From contig JACDQD010000004.1 in assembly GCA_019843655.1 (NCBI GenBank), positions 33,402,940 through 33,466,939 of the forward strand: a stretch of 64,000 bases of DNA. The letters run 5' to 3'. The notes beneath the pieces were generated by a model. The model was not told the DNA's origin. It worked only from the letters and a program-made list of their open reading frames with translations, and did not search any database. The stretch comes from Lethocerus indicus (taxonomy: Eukaryota > Arthropoda > Insecta > Hemiptera > Belostomatidae). Made by a program: the position numbers and the translations under genes. Below, piece after piece: positions 12,485-22,708 of this stretch; positions within the stretch are counted from its first letter, which is position 1; each line of letters opens with the position of its first letter.

Positions 12485-15400
12485 TACACCTTATATAACA
12501 TAGCGTAACACATCGTATTAGGCCTAGGTTCATAAACTGGGAAGCGGCCAAATTTATTTCGGTTATAATAAAATGTCATTGGAGAATCAATATTCGGTAT
12601 TCCGAGACAAAATTTGTACTATCGTGTATTGCTGTAACCGTCACAATTTGCTTTCATTCCTCGTGACAACTGTTTATTAATGCGATAATTCGATTAAATA
12701 ATAAAAGTATAAAAACTTATTTTTGTTTTTTTATGAAGCGCATTAATCGGCGCAATTCTTTAATAAGAATTGTATTGATCTTTGTTTATACGCGTATTTA
12801 ATGACGCGAGACTTATTAAATACGTTCTCAGAATAAACTACCTCCTTAGCTACCTATTAGACAAATATCTGGTCCTATTTTTCCGAGAAAATATCTTTCT
12901 ATTTCCGTTGAAAACGTTTCGTTTCCTGTCGGTCAGGTTCGTTGAAGTCGGCGGACGGATTGGAACGGACCGTCGTTCGACGCCAACGCGGCATTGTCCG
13001 CGGCGTCGTCAAGTATTTTTCGGCCTCCGGCGCCGTTTCCCGACAGAAGAGCACGGCCGAAACCGGTACCGACGAATTCCAGCCGACGTCCAACAACAAC
13101 AACAACAACAAGAGGATCCTAAGAAACATGAAGCTCCTCCGTCAATTCCGAAGATACTGAAAGCGGCCGACATTCAGCCGGCAATGGACATAATTAAAAA
13201 GGCAGCTTCGAGCGGTAACGTTTATATTAATTTTCCTCCGGAAAATTACTTTCCGGAATGAGAGTTCCCTTTCCCGAAATAATTAGTTTTAGAGCAAACC
13301 GTAATTACCGTATTACTGTCCCGATAACAGAAGCTCATTAAACCCCCGATAATAATCGATTCGCCGAAAATTCTTCAATGACACCGGGTTATTCTTTAGC
13401 TTCTGTAGGTTCGTGATGTTTCTGTCTCCTCTCGCTGCCGGTTTGGTCTTTTGCTAGACCGGGGTTTCGGCCGCTCGCCATCTTCAGTAGCGGTGAAAGC
13501 CACAGTACATGTGAAAGTGACAGCGGGCAGTGAGGATGCCCAAAAAAAACATCCAAAGTGCTAACAGTGACTGACAGCACAGCGCTACTGAAGATGGCGG
13601 CGGCGAAACCGGTCTAGCAAAAGACCAAACCGGCAGCGAGAGGAGACAGAAACATCACGAACCTACAGTATTCCAACCCCTCGCAGACCACAAAAAGGTA
13701 TATCAAATTCTTTAGCTTTTGTCGCGACCTCGGTGGGATTTTAGATTGCACCTGCGAATTTGATGGTCTGCGAGGGGTTGGAACAAAATAACTGTAGGTT
13801 CGTGATGTTTCTGTCTCCTCTCGCCGGTTTGGTCTTTTGCTAGACCGGTTTCGCTGCCGCCCATCTTCAGTAGCGTGTGTTAGTCACTGTTGTGGCACTT
13901 TGGATGTTTTTGGGCATCCTCACTGCCCACTGTCACTTTCACATGTACTGACAGTACAAAAGTGCTAACAGTGACTAACACAGGGCGCTACTGAAGATGG
14001 CGAGCGGCCGAAACCGGTCTAGCAAAAGACCAAACCGGCAGCGAGAGGAGACAGAAACATCACGAACCTCTACAGTATTCCAACCCCTCGCAGACCACAA
14101 AACAGGGGTATATCAAATTAAAAATAACTCCATTTTCCGATGAATAATTTGTTCCGTAATTTTCCGAAGTGTCGAAGAAGCGGGTGCGCGTCGACTTGAC
14201 AGTCTCTTCGATGGAGCGCAACTTCATGACGCCGGCGAGAGCCATGGCCGAATTCCTATTGAAGCCGAAAGAGCTGGAGGGCCTGCGGGCGACCAAGAGG
14301 AGGTCGGCGTACGAAAACGAACCGCCGATAACAGTCTATTGGCGCAAGGACGTCGAAGCCAAGTAAGCGGCACCAATCGCTTTTATTTTCCTACGAGTAC
14401 AGATAGTACGAATAGTATTGTTTTTCTGCATCGAGGAAGAACAATAGTCTATTCGTGGTCGTAAAGCTAAATTTAAACCGACATTATTGTACAACACTAT
14501 ACTTGAACCGATCTCGACGTACGGACTCATTAACTGTGGGGTTCGGCCAAACCGACAAATATCCACAAAATTCAAACTTTACGGTCGAAAATGCAGATCT
14601 TAAAGTTTCGTTTATTGTCCGAGACCTTTGCTATACAAAAATACAACAAATTCCACTCAAGACTCACCAATCGCCCTAATCAACTAGTCCGAAAACCCTA
14701 CTATCTCCCGACATCCGAGAACGTTGTATTGACTATTAGCTGTTAAGTCCTCTATTCGAAATTTAATACATAAAAATTAACGTAAAATAAATATATACTT
14801 GTTATTCTTTATAACATTCCTATAGTTTTGTTCGATTTGTATTTTCATATCTTTTATTCTGTTAAAAACAGACTCTGTGGCCGGCTATCGTTCGTACTTA
14901 TTTAGTCAGATTAAGCCTAGATTCATTGTCATAAAACGTGGAACGGGCGAATAATAATAATAATAAAAAAAACTATCGCTCTATTGCCGCAGGGCCTTGG
15001 AAGTTTGGGGATCGAAGGAGAATCTGATGAAGGAGGCGTTCAAACGGGATCTGGAAAGAAAATTTTACCAACAAAGTAAGTAACGCTAGATATGCGACTA
15101 ATTTCCATTTGAAAATGACTCCGTTTCAGTTTTGTGGACATTGTAAAGTGTCTAAAACGTGTTTGAAAGATAGAATATAAAGTCGTTAGAGAAACTTATA
15201 AGTTTAGTATATATAAATGGCTATATATTAAGGAATGCAATATTGAGACTGCTAACCGTCGATATTTTTTTACCTTTTGCGCCAACCTTCATCTATTTAT
15301 AACAAAGGAAATTTATATCAAAGTTTATATTTTTTTTAAACTAAAGTTTAACATACCTGTTTTGTGGTCTGCGAGAGGTTTGGAGTACCGTAGATTTCTT

Positions 15401-17444
15401 GCGTCTCTGTCTCCTCTCGCCGGTTCGGTCTTTCGCCGGACCGAAAAGTTGTTAAAACACAATAACGGGACTCGTATATATACACCCGTAATATATATGC
15501 CCGAACAACATCTATAAGTGCCGGAAGTGACTGACCACCGCTACTGAAGATGGCGAGCGGCCGAAACCGGTCCGGCGAAAGATCGAACCGCACTCAGCGG
15601 GAGGAGACAGAAACGGACGAAATCTACAAAACTGTTGCCGCTCTGCCCCAGGTGCTTTCACGAATAAGAGACGTCTGAGAGAGTACCGGAGGGAGAAGAG
15701 CAGTCAGACCGATATCGCTCTGGCGAACGCGTCGGGGATATTCGGACCGTCGGGCAGAGTGATACTGACCGCGATCGCTATGTGAGTACATCTCCCAGTA
15801 TTAGTGTACGTCTCTGCGCCGTTGGCGCGCCACCCGTTATGTATCTACTCTTCCGTAACGGGCGAAGATCTTTTTTTCTCTCGGCGCGGCAGTCTCTGTC
15901 GCTGTCGGTAACAAACGCCTTTATTTGTTGTCACTGTTTATAGAAACGGAAGCAATTTCCTGTTCAAACTGTTCGCGTGGGCGTACACCGGGTCGCACAG
16001 CATGTTCTCCGAGTGTATACACTCACTGGCCGACACTGTCAATCAGCTTATTCTCGCTTTCGGCATACACAAATCTGTACAGGTATTGACGACATAAAAT
16101 ATACATACATACATCATATTTTCTTAAATAGGTATTAGTAGAAATAAACCGGACACAGCGTATCGCTTTAGCGGATAGCCCAGCGGCTATAATATTATGC
16201 TTGTGTTTCTCAAAACGTATTAAATCGATACTAAAATTATTTATATCCGTTTGGACGTTGTAGAGGGCCGATCCGACTCATCCGTACGGCTATTCGAACA
16301 TGAAGTACGTGGCGTCGTTGATTTCCGGCGTCGGCATATTCTGCGTCGGTGCCGGCCTCTCGATATACCACGGTATAACCGGTCTCATCCATCCAACGAG
16401 TGCCGAGTCCTTCTATTGGGTAGGCAACGAAACGATACATCGTACTCTGTCTAATTATTATTTTTATTATATCTTTAATGCCCTATTCACCAGTTGAAAC
16501 CCTACTATCTTACGACATCCCAAACGTTTCTTACAGACACCTGGAAACGAAGTGGCCACGCGATCTGTGTAATGTGTAAAATATAATAGGGAAAAAAAAC
16601 AACGACAATATTAAATAAATATAAATTAAATAATTATTAAAAAGAGGGGAAAACCAGTGGGTTAGAGGGAACCCGGTTTTTAAACACGCCAGGAGTAAGG
16701 GAAAACCCTTACAGCGTGAATAGTCTGAATTGTAATAGTCCGATAGATTATATTAGATTTATTGCCTATGTCGTTGAACCAGGTGCCACGTTCGTTTAAC
16801 AGTTTATTGTTCAACAATAATTTCTATACATTAGATTTCATCCGTTTCTGTCTCCTCTCTCGCCGGTTTCGTCTTCTGCCAGACCGGTTTCGGCCGTCTT
16901 CAGTAGTAACTTTGGCACTTTGGACGGTAAACAGTGACTGTTAATTTGATTAACAACACTACTGAAGACGGCGAGCGGCCGAAAACCCGTCTGGCGGAAG
17001 ACCGCGAAAGATCCAAAATCTATGATATTCCAATCCCTCGCAGAGGTATTCTAAACTAATAATTTTGCATTTAAAATGAAGAAAGTTTAATGGACCATTC
17101 TCCGATTACTTTCAACCCAAAGAATAACCTCGCTGTACCTTTTATACGGGCTCATTTGTATGTATATATTTTTAATTTCGGTCTTTGTCTTTCGCAGGCG
17201 TTTTGCATTCTGTTCGGTTCTCTGGTGTCGGAGGGCGCCACACTGCTCGTCGCCATAAATTCTATCAAGAAGGGCGCCGCCGCCAAGGGCATGACTTTCG
17301 GCCAGTACGGTAAGTCTGTCCGCTTAATTTTTCGCCGATTTTATACTCATAGGCGACTTAATCCGTATTATTATCATCACACGAAACGCACAGCCTGCCA
17401 ATTGCGCTATATAATAATGGTGGAAGAAAAGAAAAATGACAAGT

Positions 17445-17503
<59 letters not shown>

Positions 17504-18831
17504 TATTTATCTCCGCATGAAAATTGTATGGTACAATCACGTGACACAGGTTTATGTACCAATTCAACCAAAAAATTGGTAATGTTTAGTATTAAAAGTT
17601 TAGAAGTCCGGAAATTCAGAACTGAGAACACAGTTCTCGTTAAATTAGTTAAAAATGTTTGTGTAAACACGCTCAAACGATAAGCATTAGTTCTGTCACT
17701 TATAGAGTAAGAATGTACGCTCGTATTTGTTAGTTACATTTCATTGTCTGATTGAGTAATGAAAATTTCCATTTCAAATGGATTCTAGTAGACTTCAGTC
17801 TAGGTAGAAAATAGAGAGTGATGGGTTTAGTCATGAAAAACAAAGAATGTGTAATATTTTATAAAATATTTTGATTCGCACGAAAAATTGTGAGATGAAT
17901 ATAACTTTGAGTGTAATTGAGAATAATGTCTAATTCTGTATGTTATAATTATCTTCCACATAATTTAGTTTCATCTAGGGAAACAACTTCTACACGAATC
18001 CGAGTAAGGACAATTTTCCGGCATAAAGGGGGGTTCGTTTTATTAAAATAAAAATAAAATTCCTTTTCAATCACTTTTCCCCTGTGACGGGGGTAAGAGA
18101 TTACCGCCCCTTCTTCTCCGCTCCTAATTCGATAAAGAACCCGCCACGCCGACACCCCCAATAACCTTCATCTGGAGGGCTCAAATTAACCCAGACCTCT
18201 CGGACACTTAAACTAATTTTGACTCGCCGATCAAAGCCCATAAAACGGGTCCGCCGTTAGGTTTTGGCTCTAATAACAATTAAATTTTCTACTGTTCTAC
18301 TTCGACTGCAGTCGATATATAATATTTCAATGTGTCAATTGTGTCGCTACATTTCAACATTTTAAGATTCAACAGTCTGGAGCGTATACAATATTTGGCA
18401 TAATTCTTCGGAAGTGTTCTCCGCCGCTTTTTGTAAAATTCGAAGTAATTTTTGTGATAATTTCTTTATTCGATTGCAGTTTGGCGCGGTCAAGATCCGA
18501 GCGTGACCGTCGTACTGCTGGAGGACCTGGCCGCTGTGGTCGGCGTCGTCGTGGCGGCGACCTGCATGTCGCTAACGTCGCATCTCAACAGCCACATACC
18601 GGACGCCGTCGGCTCCCTCATGATCGGCGGTATATTGGGCGCAGTCGCATCCTTCATCATATACACTAATGTCGCCGCTCTCGTTGGCAGGTAGGTAAGC
18701 TTTTCATTTATGTATACACAGACCGGACGATATCGCTCATTATATTGATCATTTACGTTTATACATACACATATGAATATATAAATGAACAAAAAGTATT
18801 AGGTTATTACTGTACTGAGAAATGTACATTA

Positions 18832-18867
<36 letters not shown>

Positions 18868-19333
18868 TGAATTTTACAAAAAGGGAGAACACCTCCATAT
18901 ATATATATATGTATAGACTGTTGAATCTTAAAATGTTGAAATGTAGCGACACAATTGACACATTGAAATATTTATTATATATCGACTGCAGTCAAGTAGA
19001 AAGTAGAAAATTTAATTGTTATTAGAGCTGGTGGACTTTATGGGCTTTGATCGGCAAGTCAAAATTAGTTTAAGTGTCCAGAGGTCTACTTTGAGCCCTC
19101 CAGATGAAGGTTATTATTGCAAGGAGGGTTCTGAAGTTAGGCCGGAAAATTGTCCTTAAATCATACAGAATTAGACATTACACTCGAATTAGACATTACA
19201 CTCGAATCAAAACATCTAGAGCAATTAAGACTAGATTTCCACTGTGATGACAATAATAATATAGCAAGCTAAAACAAACTTTTACTGTTCTGGTCAGAGA
19301 ATATTGTTCATTGCTCAGTAATATTATTCATTA

Positions 19334-19387
<54 letters not shown>

Positions 19388-20749
19388 TATTGAAAAATGG
19401 AGATATTTATCGTTTTTGTTTGTGAGAGATATTTGATCGGTTTTCTGTCGGTTGCCGCCGCAGGTCGATTCCGCACAGCCTCCTGGAGCGCATCAACACG
19501 GAGCTGGAGGCCGACGTTATGATCAGGGCTATACACGACGTCAAGGGGATTGACATGGGCAACAGTCTCGTCAGGTACAAGGCCGAATTGGACTGATGGC
19601 AGGGAACTCGCCAGGGCCTACCTCGATTCCCAGGATTTGAATACTCTACTCGAAGTGAGTATTACTACTGCTACTACTAGTAATAGTAGTAGATTACATG
19701 TTCTTCTGTCTCTAAGCCGGATTTTTAAGGTCGCTCTCAAAAACACTTTGAACTGTGTTCTCATATTAACTCGTCTTTAACTTCATCTTCGTTAAGCTCA
19801 TTGTCAATAAATATAAGAGTTCAGCTGTGGAAATGGGCAAATTGCTCGGTTCATCTCCACCGTGAGTTAATTTAAAACGACAAATAAATGTCGGTAATTT
19901 ATCATATTCGAGAGTCTCGTTCGAGAGATCACCGTGGTTGGCATTTCAATTTTTTTTTCAATTTCAGTGTTACGCCGTCGTCGGTAGCATTAAGCGTACA
20001 CATTTATTTGGTCCCGCCTCGCGTCTCCACAAATTGTAATTAATAATTTGTAAACCTCCGTTTGTTTCGCTTGCAGGAGGTGAAACAGTTTGAAAATATC
20101 GACGAACTGGAAGCGTTCATTTTGAAGCACAGCGAAAATATCATCGACATGATCGGAGGGGAAATAGACAGGATCGAAGTCAAACTCAGGGTAATTATAA
20201 TAAATTAGGCGAAGGTTCATTCATTTCGCAAGAATTTGAATTATTACTTGACCTAGAGTAGGATCTCTTAGTCCCGTCAGGTTAGGTTATGATGATAAAA
20301 TTTTAAATTTATGATTTTGTACTCCGACGTGGTCAATTTCTTGAACAGTGAGAATTCCAAAATGTCGGAAGCGAATTATTCAATTAATAACAATCGAGAC
20401 GAGGAATGGAAAAAAACATCGATGTTTTCAAAAGTAGTATTGAATGGGGAGTAAGTAAATGCCAAATTCAAAAATAAGGGATGATCAAACTTATTTTTTA
20501 AATAGATTTTTTTTTAAATTAGAAAGTGTTTTATTCAATAATTTTCGCATAATAATAATCACGAAATGAGTTCGCCATCAATTTGACAAAATATTGGGAA
20601 AGAATTCAATTCTTATATATAGCGTTTTTCTAATTTCATAATTGTTTTTCTCAATCAGTATTATTTTCCACTAATCGTTCTTCTACGCGTATTTTCTTTT
20701 TCAGTCCAAATTCCCCGAAATAAGGCACTGCGATTTGGAAATATTGTAA
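11116..20749 (+). CDS. SLC30A9: SLC30A9 / ZnT9 mitochondrial zinc transporter (12 coding exons)
   Basis: Cation diffusion facilitator that moves Zn2+ out of mitochondria in exchange for protons (family knowledge). Coding exons: 11116-11203, 12937-13214, 14170-14362, 14993-15075, 15652-15781, 15944-16082, 16264-16419, 17198-17309, 18480-18690, 19464-19654, 20077-20190, 20705-20749. Every junction has GT-AG borders and matching phase. The sum is about 579 residues, close to the roughly 570 of vertebrate ZnT9. In order: a basic, acid-free mitochondrial presequence; the ZnT9-specific soluble domain ending ITVYWRKDVEAK; six membrane segments with the FSECIHSLADT motif (TM2) and LLEDLAAVVG (TM5); a cytosolic C-terminal domain ending CDLEIL. 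Two exons (2 and 10) need a 1-2 base correction. All other exons are intact and codon use is GC3-rich, so I read it as a functional gene with sequence errors. The 5' flank lies in the tandem duplication. Confidence 0.93.
11204..12936 (+). other. SLC30A9 intron 1, no gene seen
   Basis: Contains a (TA)n tract at 12434-12480 and a poly-T at about 11699. Short open frames here show no recognisable domain and lack GC3 bias. Confidence 0.5.
12434..12480. repeat. (TA)n microsatellite
   Basis: About 47 bases of uninterrupted TA in SLC30A9 intron 1. Confidence 0.98.
12937..13214 (+). CDS. SLC30A9: SLC30A9 exon 2 (contains an apparent 1-base deletion)
   Basis: Acceptor cggtcag at 12930-12936, donor gtaacg at 13215. 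The incoming frame reads VRGVVKYFSASGAVSRQKST and then a run of Asn codons. The outgoing frame, needed to join exon 3, reads EDPKKHEAPPSIPKILKAAD. The switch falls in the (AAC)n run at about 13090-13112, where one missing base restores a single frame. The segment is poorly conserved in the family, so the frame is inferred from splice phase and GC3. Confidence 0.75.
13391..13712 (+). mobile_element. Hairpin repeat family, copy H1
   Basis: Left arm gtaggttcgtgatgtttctg... and right arm ...cagaaacatcacgaacctac are near-perfect inverted copies. A one-sided tail follows (ttccaacccctcgcagacca then aggtatatcaa). The 12-mer attctttagctt occurs at both outer edges (about 13390 and 13708), consistent with a target-site duplication. 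In SLC30A9 intron 2. Confidence 0.88.
13757..14125 (+). mobile_element. Hairpin repeat family, copy H2
   Basis: Same palindromic arms and right-hand tail as H1, starting 45 bases further on. Unusually, the left edge also carries a tail-like ggtctgcgaggggttgg, so the two copies may have interacted. It ends about 45 bases before SLC30A9 exon 3. Confidence 0.85.
14170..14362 (+). CDS. SLC30A9: SLC30A9 exon 3: conserved pre-membrane domain
   Basis: Encodes SKKRVRVDLTVSSMERNF, then FMTPARAMAEFLLKPKELEGL and ITVYWRKDVEAK, the most ZnT9-specific stretch outside the membrane domain. Acceptor ttccgaag, donor gtaagc, ends in phase 2. Confidence 0.92.
14440..14740 (+). mobile_element. Jockey-clade LINE fragment (RT C-terminus)
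   Basis: Broken frames read YNTILEPISTYGL and then TLRSKMQIL, parallel to the YN..LEPIS.YG.ELWGS motif downstream of the reverse transcriptase in Jockey-like ORF2. Decayed and lying in SLC30A9 intron 3. Confidence 0.7.
14993..15075 (+). CDS. SLC30A9: SLC30A9 exon 4
   Basis: Completes the AK codon and reads ALEVWGSKENLMKEAFKRDL, matching the charged helix after DVEAK in ZnT9. Acceptor gccgcag, donor gtaagt. Confidence 0.9.
15345..15640 (-). mobile_element. Hairpin repeat family, copy H3
   Basis: The tail is on the left (tttaacatacctgttttgtgg), so it is inverted relative to H1. The arms are partly decayed around a shorter loop. In SLC30A9 intron 4, ending next to the exon 5 acceptor. Confidence 0.82.
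15652..15781 (+). CDS. SLC30A9: SLC30A9 exon 5: start of TM1
   Basis: Reads SAFTNKRRLREYRREKSSQ and then GPSGRVILTAIA, running into the first membrane helix. Acceptor ctgccccag, donor gtgagt. A hairpin repeat ends only about a dozen bases upstream of the acceptor. Confidence 0.92.
15944..16082 (+). CDS. SLC30A9: SLC30A9 exon 6: TM1-TM2
   Basis: Reads INGSNFLFKLFAWAYTG, then SMFSECIHSLADTVNQLI. The His and Asp in HSLAD sit in TM2 where CDF transporters coordinate zinc. Donor gtattg. Confidence 0.95.
16264..16419 (+). CDS. SLC30A9: SLC30A9 exon 7: TM3
   Basis: Begins RADPTHPYGYSNMKYVASLI (the ZnT9 HPYG motif) and continues through a Gly-rich TM3 to GLIHPTSAESFYW. The acceptor gttgtag has a weak pyrimidine tract, but phase and homology fix the start. 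Confidence 0.92.
16475..16640 (+). mobile_element. Jockey-clade LINE 3' end fragment
   Basis: Sequence around 16495-16580 parallels the ORF2 C-terminus (a KRxxWPRDL-like stretch in decayed frames, also seen at 25930-25955). It is followed by A/T-rich sequence that may be the old tail. In SLC30A9 intron 7. Confidence 0.5.
16641..16760 (+). repeat. Repeat with aaaccagtgggtt core
   Basis: Shares gggaaaaccagtgggtt with 44491-44520 (inverted) and 52211-52250, each beside an A-rich run. Probably one end of an interspersed element; its extent is uncertain. Confidence 0.45.
16845..17050 (+). mobile_element. Hairpin repeat family, copy H4 (diverged)
   Basis: Arms ctgtctcctctctcgccggt...cttcagtag and actgaag...gcggccgaaa are recognisable, as is the right tail ttccaatccctcgcagagg. 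The loop is short. In SLC30A9 intron 7, about 150 bases before exon 8. Confidence 0.78.
17198..17309 (+). CDS. SLC30A9: SLC30A9 exon 8: TM4
   Basis: Reads AFCILFGSLVSEGATLLVAI then KGMTFGQY, a textbook ZnT9 TM4 and loop. Acceptor ttcgcag, donor gtaagt. Confidence 0.95.
17448..17499. repeat. (TA)n microsatellite
   Basis: About 52 bases of TA in SLC30A9 intron 8. Confidence 0.98.
17869..18380 (+). repeat. Left arm of long inverted repeat around SLC30A9 exon 9
   Basis: Segments such as aataaccttcatctggaggg, gacacttaaactaattttga and acatttcaacattttaagat occur in the same order, reverse-complemented, in 18913-19225. The left arm carries extra insertions between the matched blocks. Confidence 0.85.
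18480..18690 (+). CDS. SLC30A9: SLC30A9 exon 9: TM5-TM6
   Basis: Reads VWRGQDPSVTVVLLEDLAAV and on through TM6 to NVAALVGR. The Glu-Asp pair in LLEDLAAVVG lies in TM5 where CDF proteins carry metal-site acids. Acceptor gattgcag, donor gtaggt. It lies in the loop between two long inverted repeats. Confidence 0.95.
18836..18866. repeat. (TA)n microsatellite
   Basis: About 30 bases of TA just inside the right inverted-repeat arm, SLC30A9 intron 9. Confidence 0.97.
18913..19225 (-). repeat. Right arm of long inverted repeat around SLC30A9 exon 9
   Basis: Reverse complement of blocks in 17869-18380, running outwards from agactgttgaatcttaaaat to the attagacattacactcga repeat. Only exon 9 and some 300 bases of intron lie between the arms. 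Confidence 0.85.
19340..19381. repeat. (TG)/(TA)n microsatellite
   Basis: A short TG run passes into about 40 bases of TA, roughly 80 bases upstream of SLC30A9 exon 10. Confidence 0.97.
19464..19654 (+). CDS. SLC30A9: SLC30A9 exon 10 (contains an apparent 1-2 base indel)
   Basis: Reads SIPHSLLERINTELEADVM, AIHDVKGIDMGNSLVRYKAE and LD, then hits TGA at 19595-19597. In the next frame it resumes as DGRELARAYLDSQDLNTLLE, the expected ZnT9 continuation. The family has a VDFDG-like sequence here, so two bases of a Phe codon appear lost, or one base gained. Donor gtgagt. Confidence 0.88.
20077..20190 (+). CDS. SLC30A9: SLC30A9 exon 11
   Basis: Reads EVKQFENIDELEAFILKHSE and then NIIDMIGGEIDRIEVKLR, the cytosolic domain helix typical of ZnT9. 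Phase 0 on both sides; acceptor gcttgcag, donor gtaatt. Confidence 0.93.
20705..20749 (+). CDS. SLC30A9: SLC30A9 exon 12: C-terminus
   Basis: Fourteen codons, SKFPEIRHCDLEIL, and TAA. The DLEIL ending is the conserved ZnT9 C-terminus. Acceptor tttttcag. Too short to be found except by homology and phase. Confidence 0.93.
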   Translation, partial: SKFPEIRHCDLEIL

Positions 20750-21203
20750 AATGTAAACCAAAGAATAAGCAGAGAGAGAGAGAGAGAGAGAGAGATAAGT
20801 GAGTGGTAAATAAGGAGACTATTTCTGACGATATTGTGCAGAAAATGAAGCTGTGATAGGTGAGCTCAGGTTTTATATATTCAATTATTTAATTGCGTAT
20901 TTATCAATTTCTACGTATACGTGATTCAGGTTCCGTAACCTTAAATTTAAAAATTTAACTCTCGGTCATAAACTCTGATTTGTTAAATTACTGTACTGTA
21001 TTCAGGTTGTATCTACTAGAACTCCTTCAAGATTCAAATTTATAACCACTTTTCGCTGTAGCGCATTAGTTTGTTTTATTTCCCGCATTTTCAGACGAAA
21101 TTGGTTTCTGTTCAATTGTTTCATCTTTATACAATCATCTTTATACAGTATACGAGCTGTACGTTCCTGAACCATAAATATAACATTGAACCAGCTTCCC
21201 GAT

Positions 21204-21209
21204 AATAAA
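21204..21209 (+). other. Candidate polyadenylation signal for SLC30A9
   Basis: First AATAAA downstream of the stop, about 455 bases away, which would give an ordinary 3' UTR. Position is the only support; no transcript evidence. Confidence 0.3.
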
Positions 21210-21351
21210 TACGCCTTCCAAAAAATTCACAACCTTATATACGTCGTATATATCGATATAAATGGCTGTATAAATTTTAAAATATTTTTTTCTCTTTTTT
21301 TCAGGTGTCAACCGCAAATTTTGCATCATGTACAAATACAAGTGTGTTGTG

Positions 21352-21356
<5 letters not shown>

Positions 21357-21398
<42 letters not shown>
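21357..21398. repeat. (TA)n microsatellite
   Basis: About 42 bases of TA, followed shortly by a second small TA cluster at 21404-21420. Confidence 0.97.
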
Positions 21399-21400
<2 letters not shown>

Positions 21401-22473
21401 TACCTATATATATATAGATATACAACTTTTAGTATGTTTCAATGTAAATATATATTTGTATATTTCGGTTACACATTTTTTTAATTAGGTCAGTCGAACG
21501 ATATAAATATTGTTAAAAATATTCTTTATTACTATTTATTATTTATTTGTTTACATCGGAGGTAGTAATTAATGTATATGTGTGAGTGTGTGTGTGTGTG
21601 ACTATTTGTGAAAGAATTGTGATCCTACTTTTATATTATACACTTGTTGAATGCGTTGGGGCACATAACTATATTCGATTCCAATTCCGGGGGAACAATT
21701 CTGTTGTTTTATTTTATTTCGCGGAGAAAAATATCTCCGAAAAGGGTGGGCTAACGAAGAAAAGAGCCATCGGCTTTTATTTTCTTTTTTTTTTACAAAT
21801 TACACGAACAGCAATTGACGAGGAAAAGTTTTGTTTAAGCGACCGATCGCGTAATATTAATTCGAGAAGAATATCGATCGGAGTCTGGGAAACTGCACAA
21901 ATGGTATTTCCCTTCGGGGGCCCTTCCTCCTGGAAATTAGCGAATAACATCGCGAATTAAAGGTAAAACAAATTTAATTCCAATAACCGATGACTAGAAT
22001 ATATACCCGATGATCGGTATGCATTCGTCATTAAAAGGTGCTAAGAATTAATTTAGAAATTCTTACTTATTATTTACATAAAATTCTTCCCTATGTGTAT
22101 TTATGCAGTTCTCATTAAAAAAAAAAGACAAAAAAAGAGCTGTTTAAAATGTTTTCAAGGCCCAACCTAACGGAACCTAATTGGGACGATTTCGCAATTT
22201 GTAATTGTAAAATACAGCATTCGGTGTTAGTTATTCTGAAAATTGTAAATAATACAATAAAAATTAACGCAATCCACCCCTTGCATCGACTTGCAATGGC
22301 GCACTTACAACAATTTATATAGGTGCAAATTGATTGACAATAAATAAACGATTAAGGATTACAATCAGACAACACGCGATATAAATGTTCGCATTTGTGT
22401 CGGATATTGTTTTAGCATTTGTTGTATTATTATTGTCATTACAGTGGAAATTTGACAATGCAGATTGCTGTAT

Positions 22474-22479
<6 letters not shown>

Positions 22480-22520
<41 letters not shown>
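22480..22520. repeat. (TA)n microsatellite
   Basis: About 40 bases of TA, intergenic. Confidence 0.97.
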
Positions 22521-22525
<5 letters not shown>

Positions 22526-22652
22526 AAAATACAAATGAACAATATTAATGAGCCACATTGTCTTGGCAGCTCATTTAGTGTTAAAGTTGTTATTATTTCG
22601 TCTCTTAAAAATATGTAATTTTCACTGAAATCTATCTGAAAATCTATCCTCC

Positions 22653-22654
<2 letters not shown>

Positions 22655-22706
<52 letters not shown>
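22655..22706. repeat. (TA)n microsatellite
   Basis: About 52 bases of TA, intergenic. Confidence 0.97.

Positions 22707-22708
<2 letters not shown>

Noticed and set aside
12782..13261. Single 159-codon frame as the SLC30A9 first exon
   Set aside because: Its N-terminal part has no ATG, poor codon bias and no presequence. Exon 1 at 11116 plus the acceptor at 12936 fit phase and targeting-signal expectations better.
11116..20749. SLC30A9 as a pseudogene
   Set aside because: Introns are retained, ten of twelve exons are intact, all splice sites are good, and the two disruptions are tiny indels matching those seen in other conserved exons of the window.
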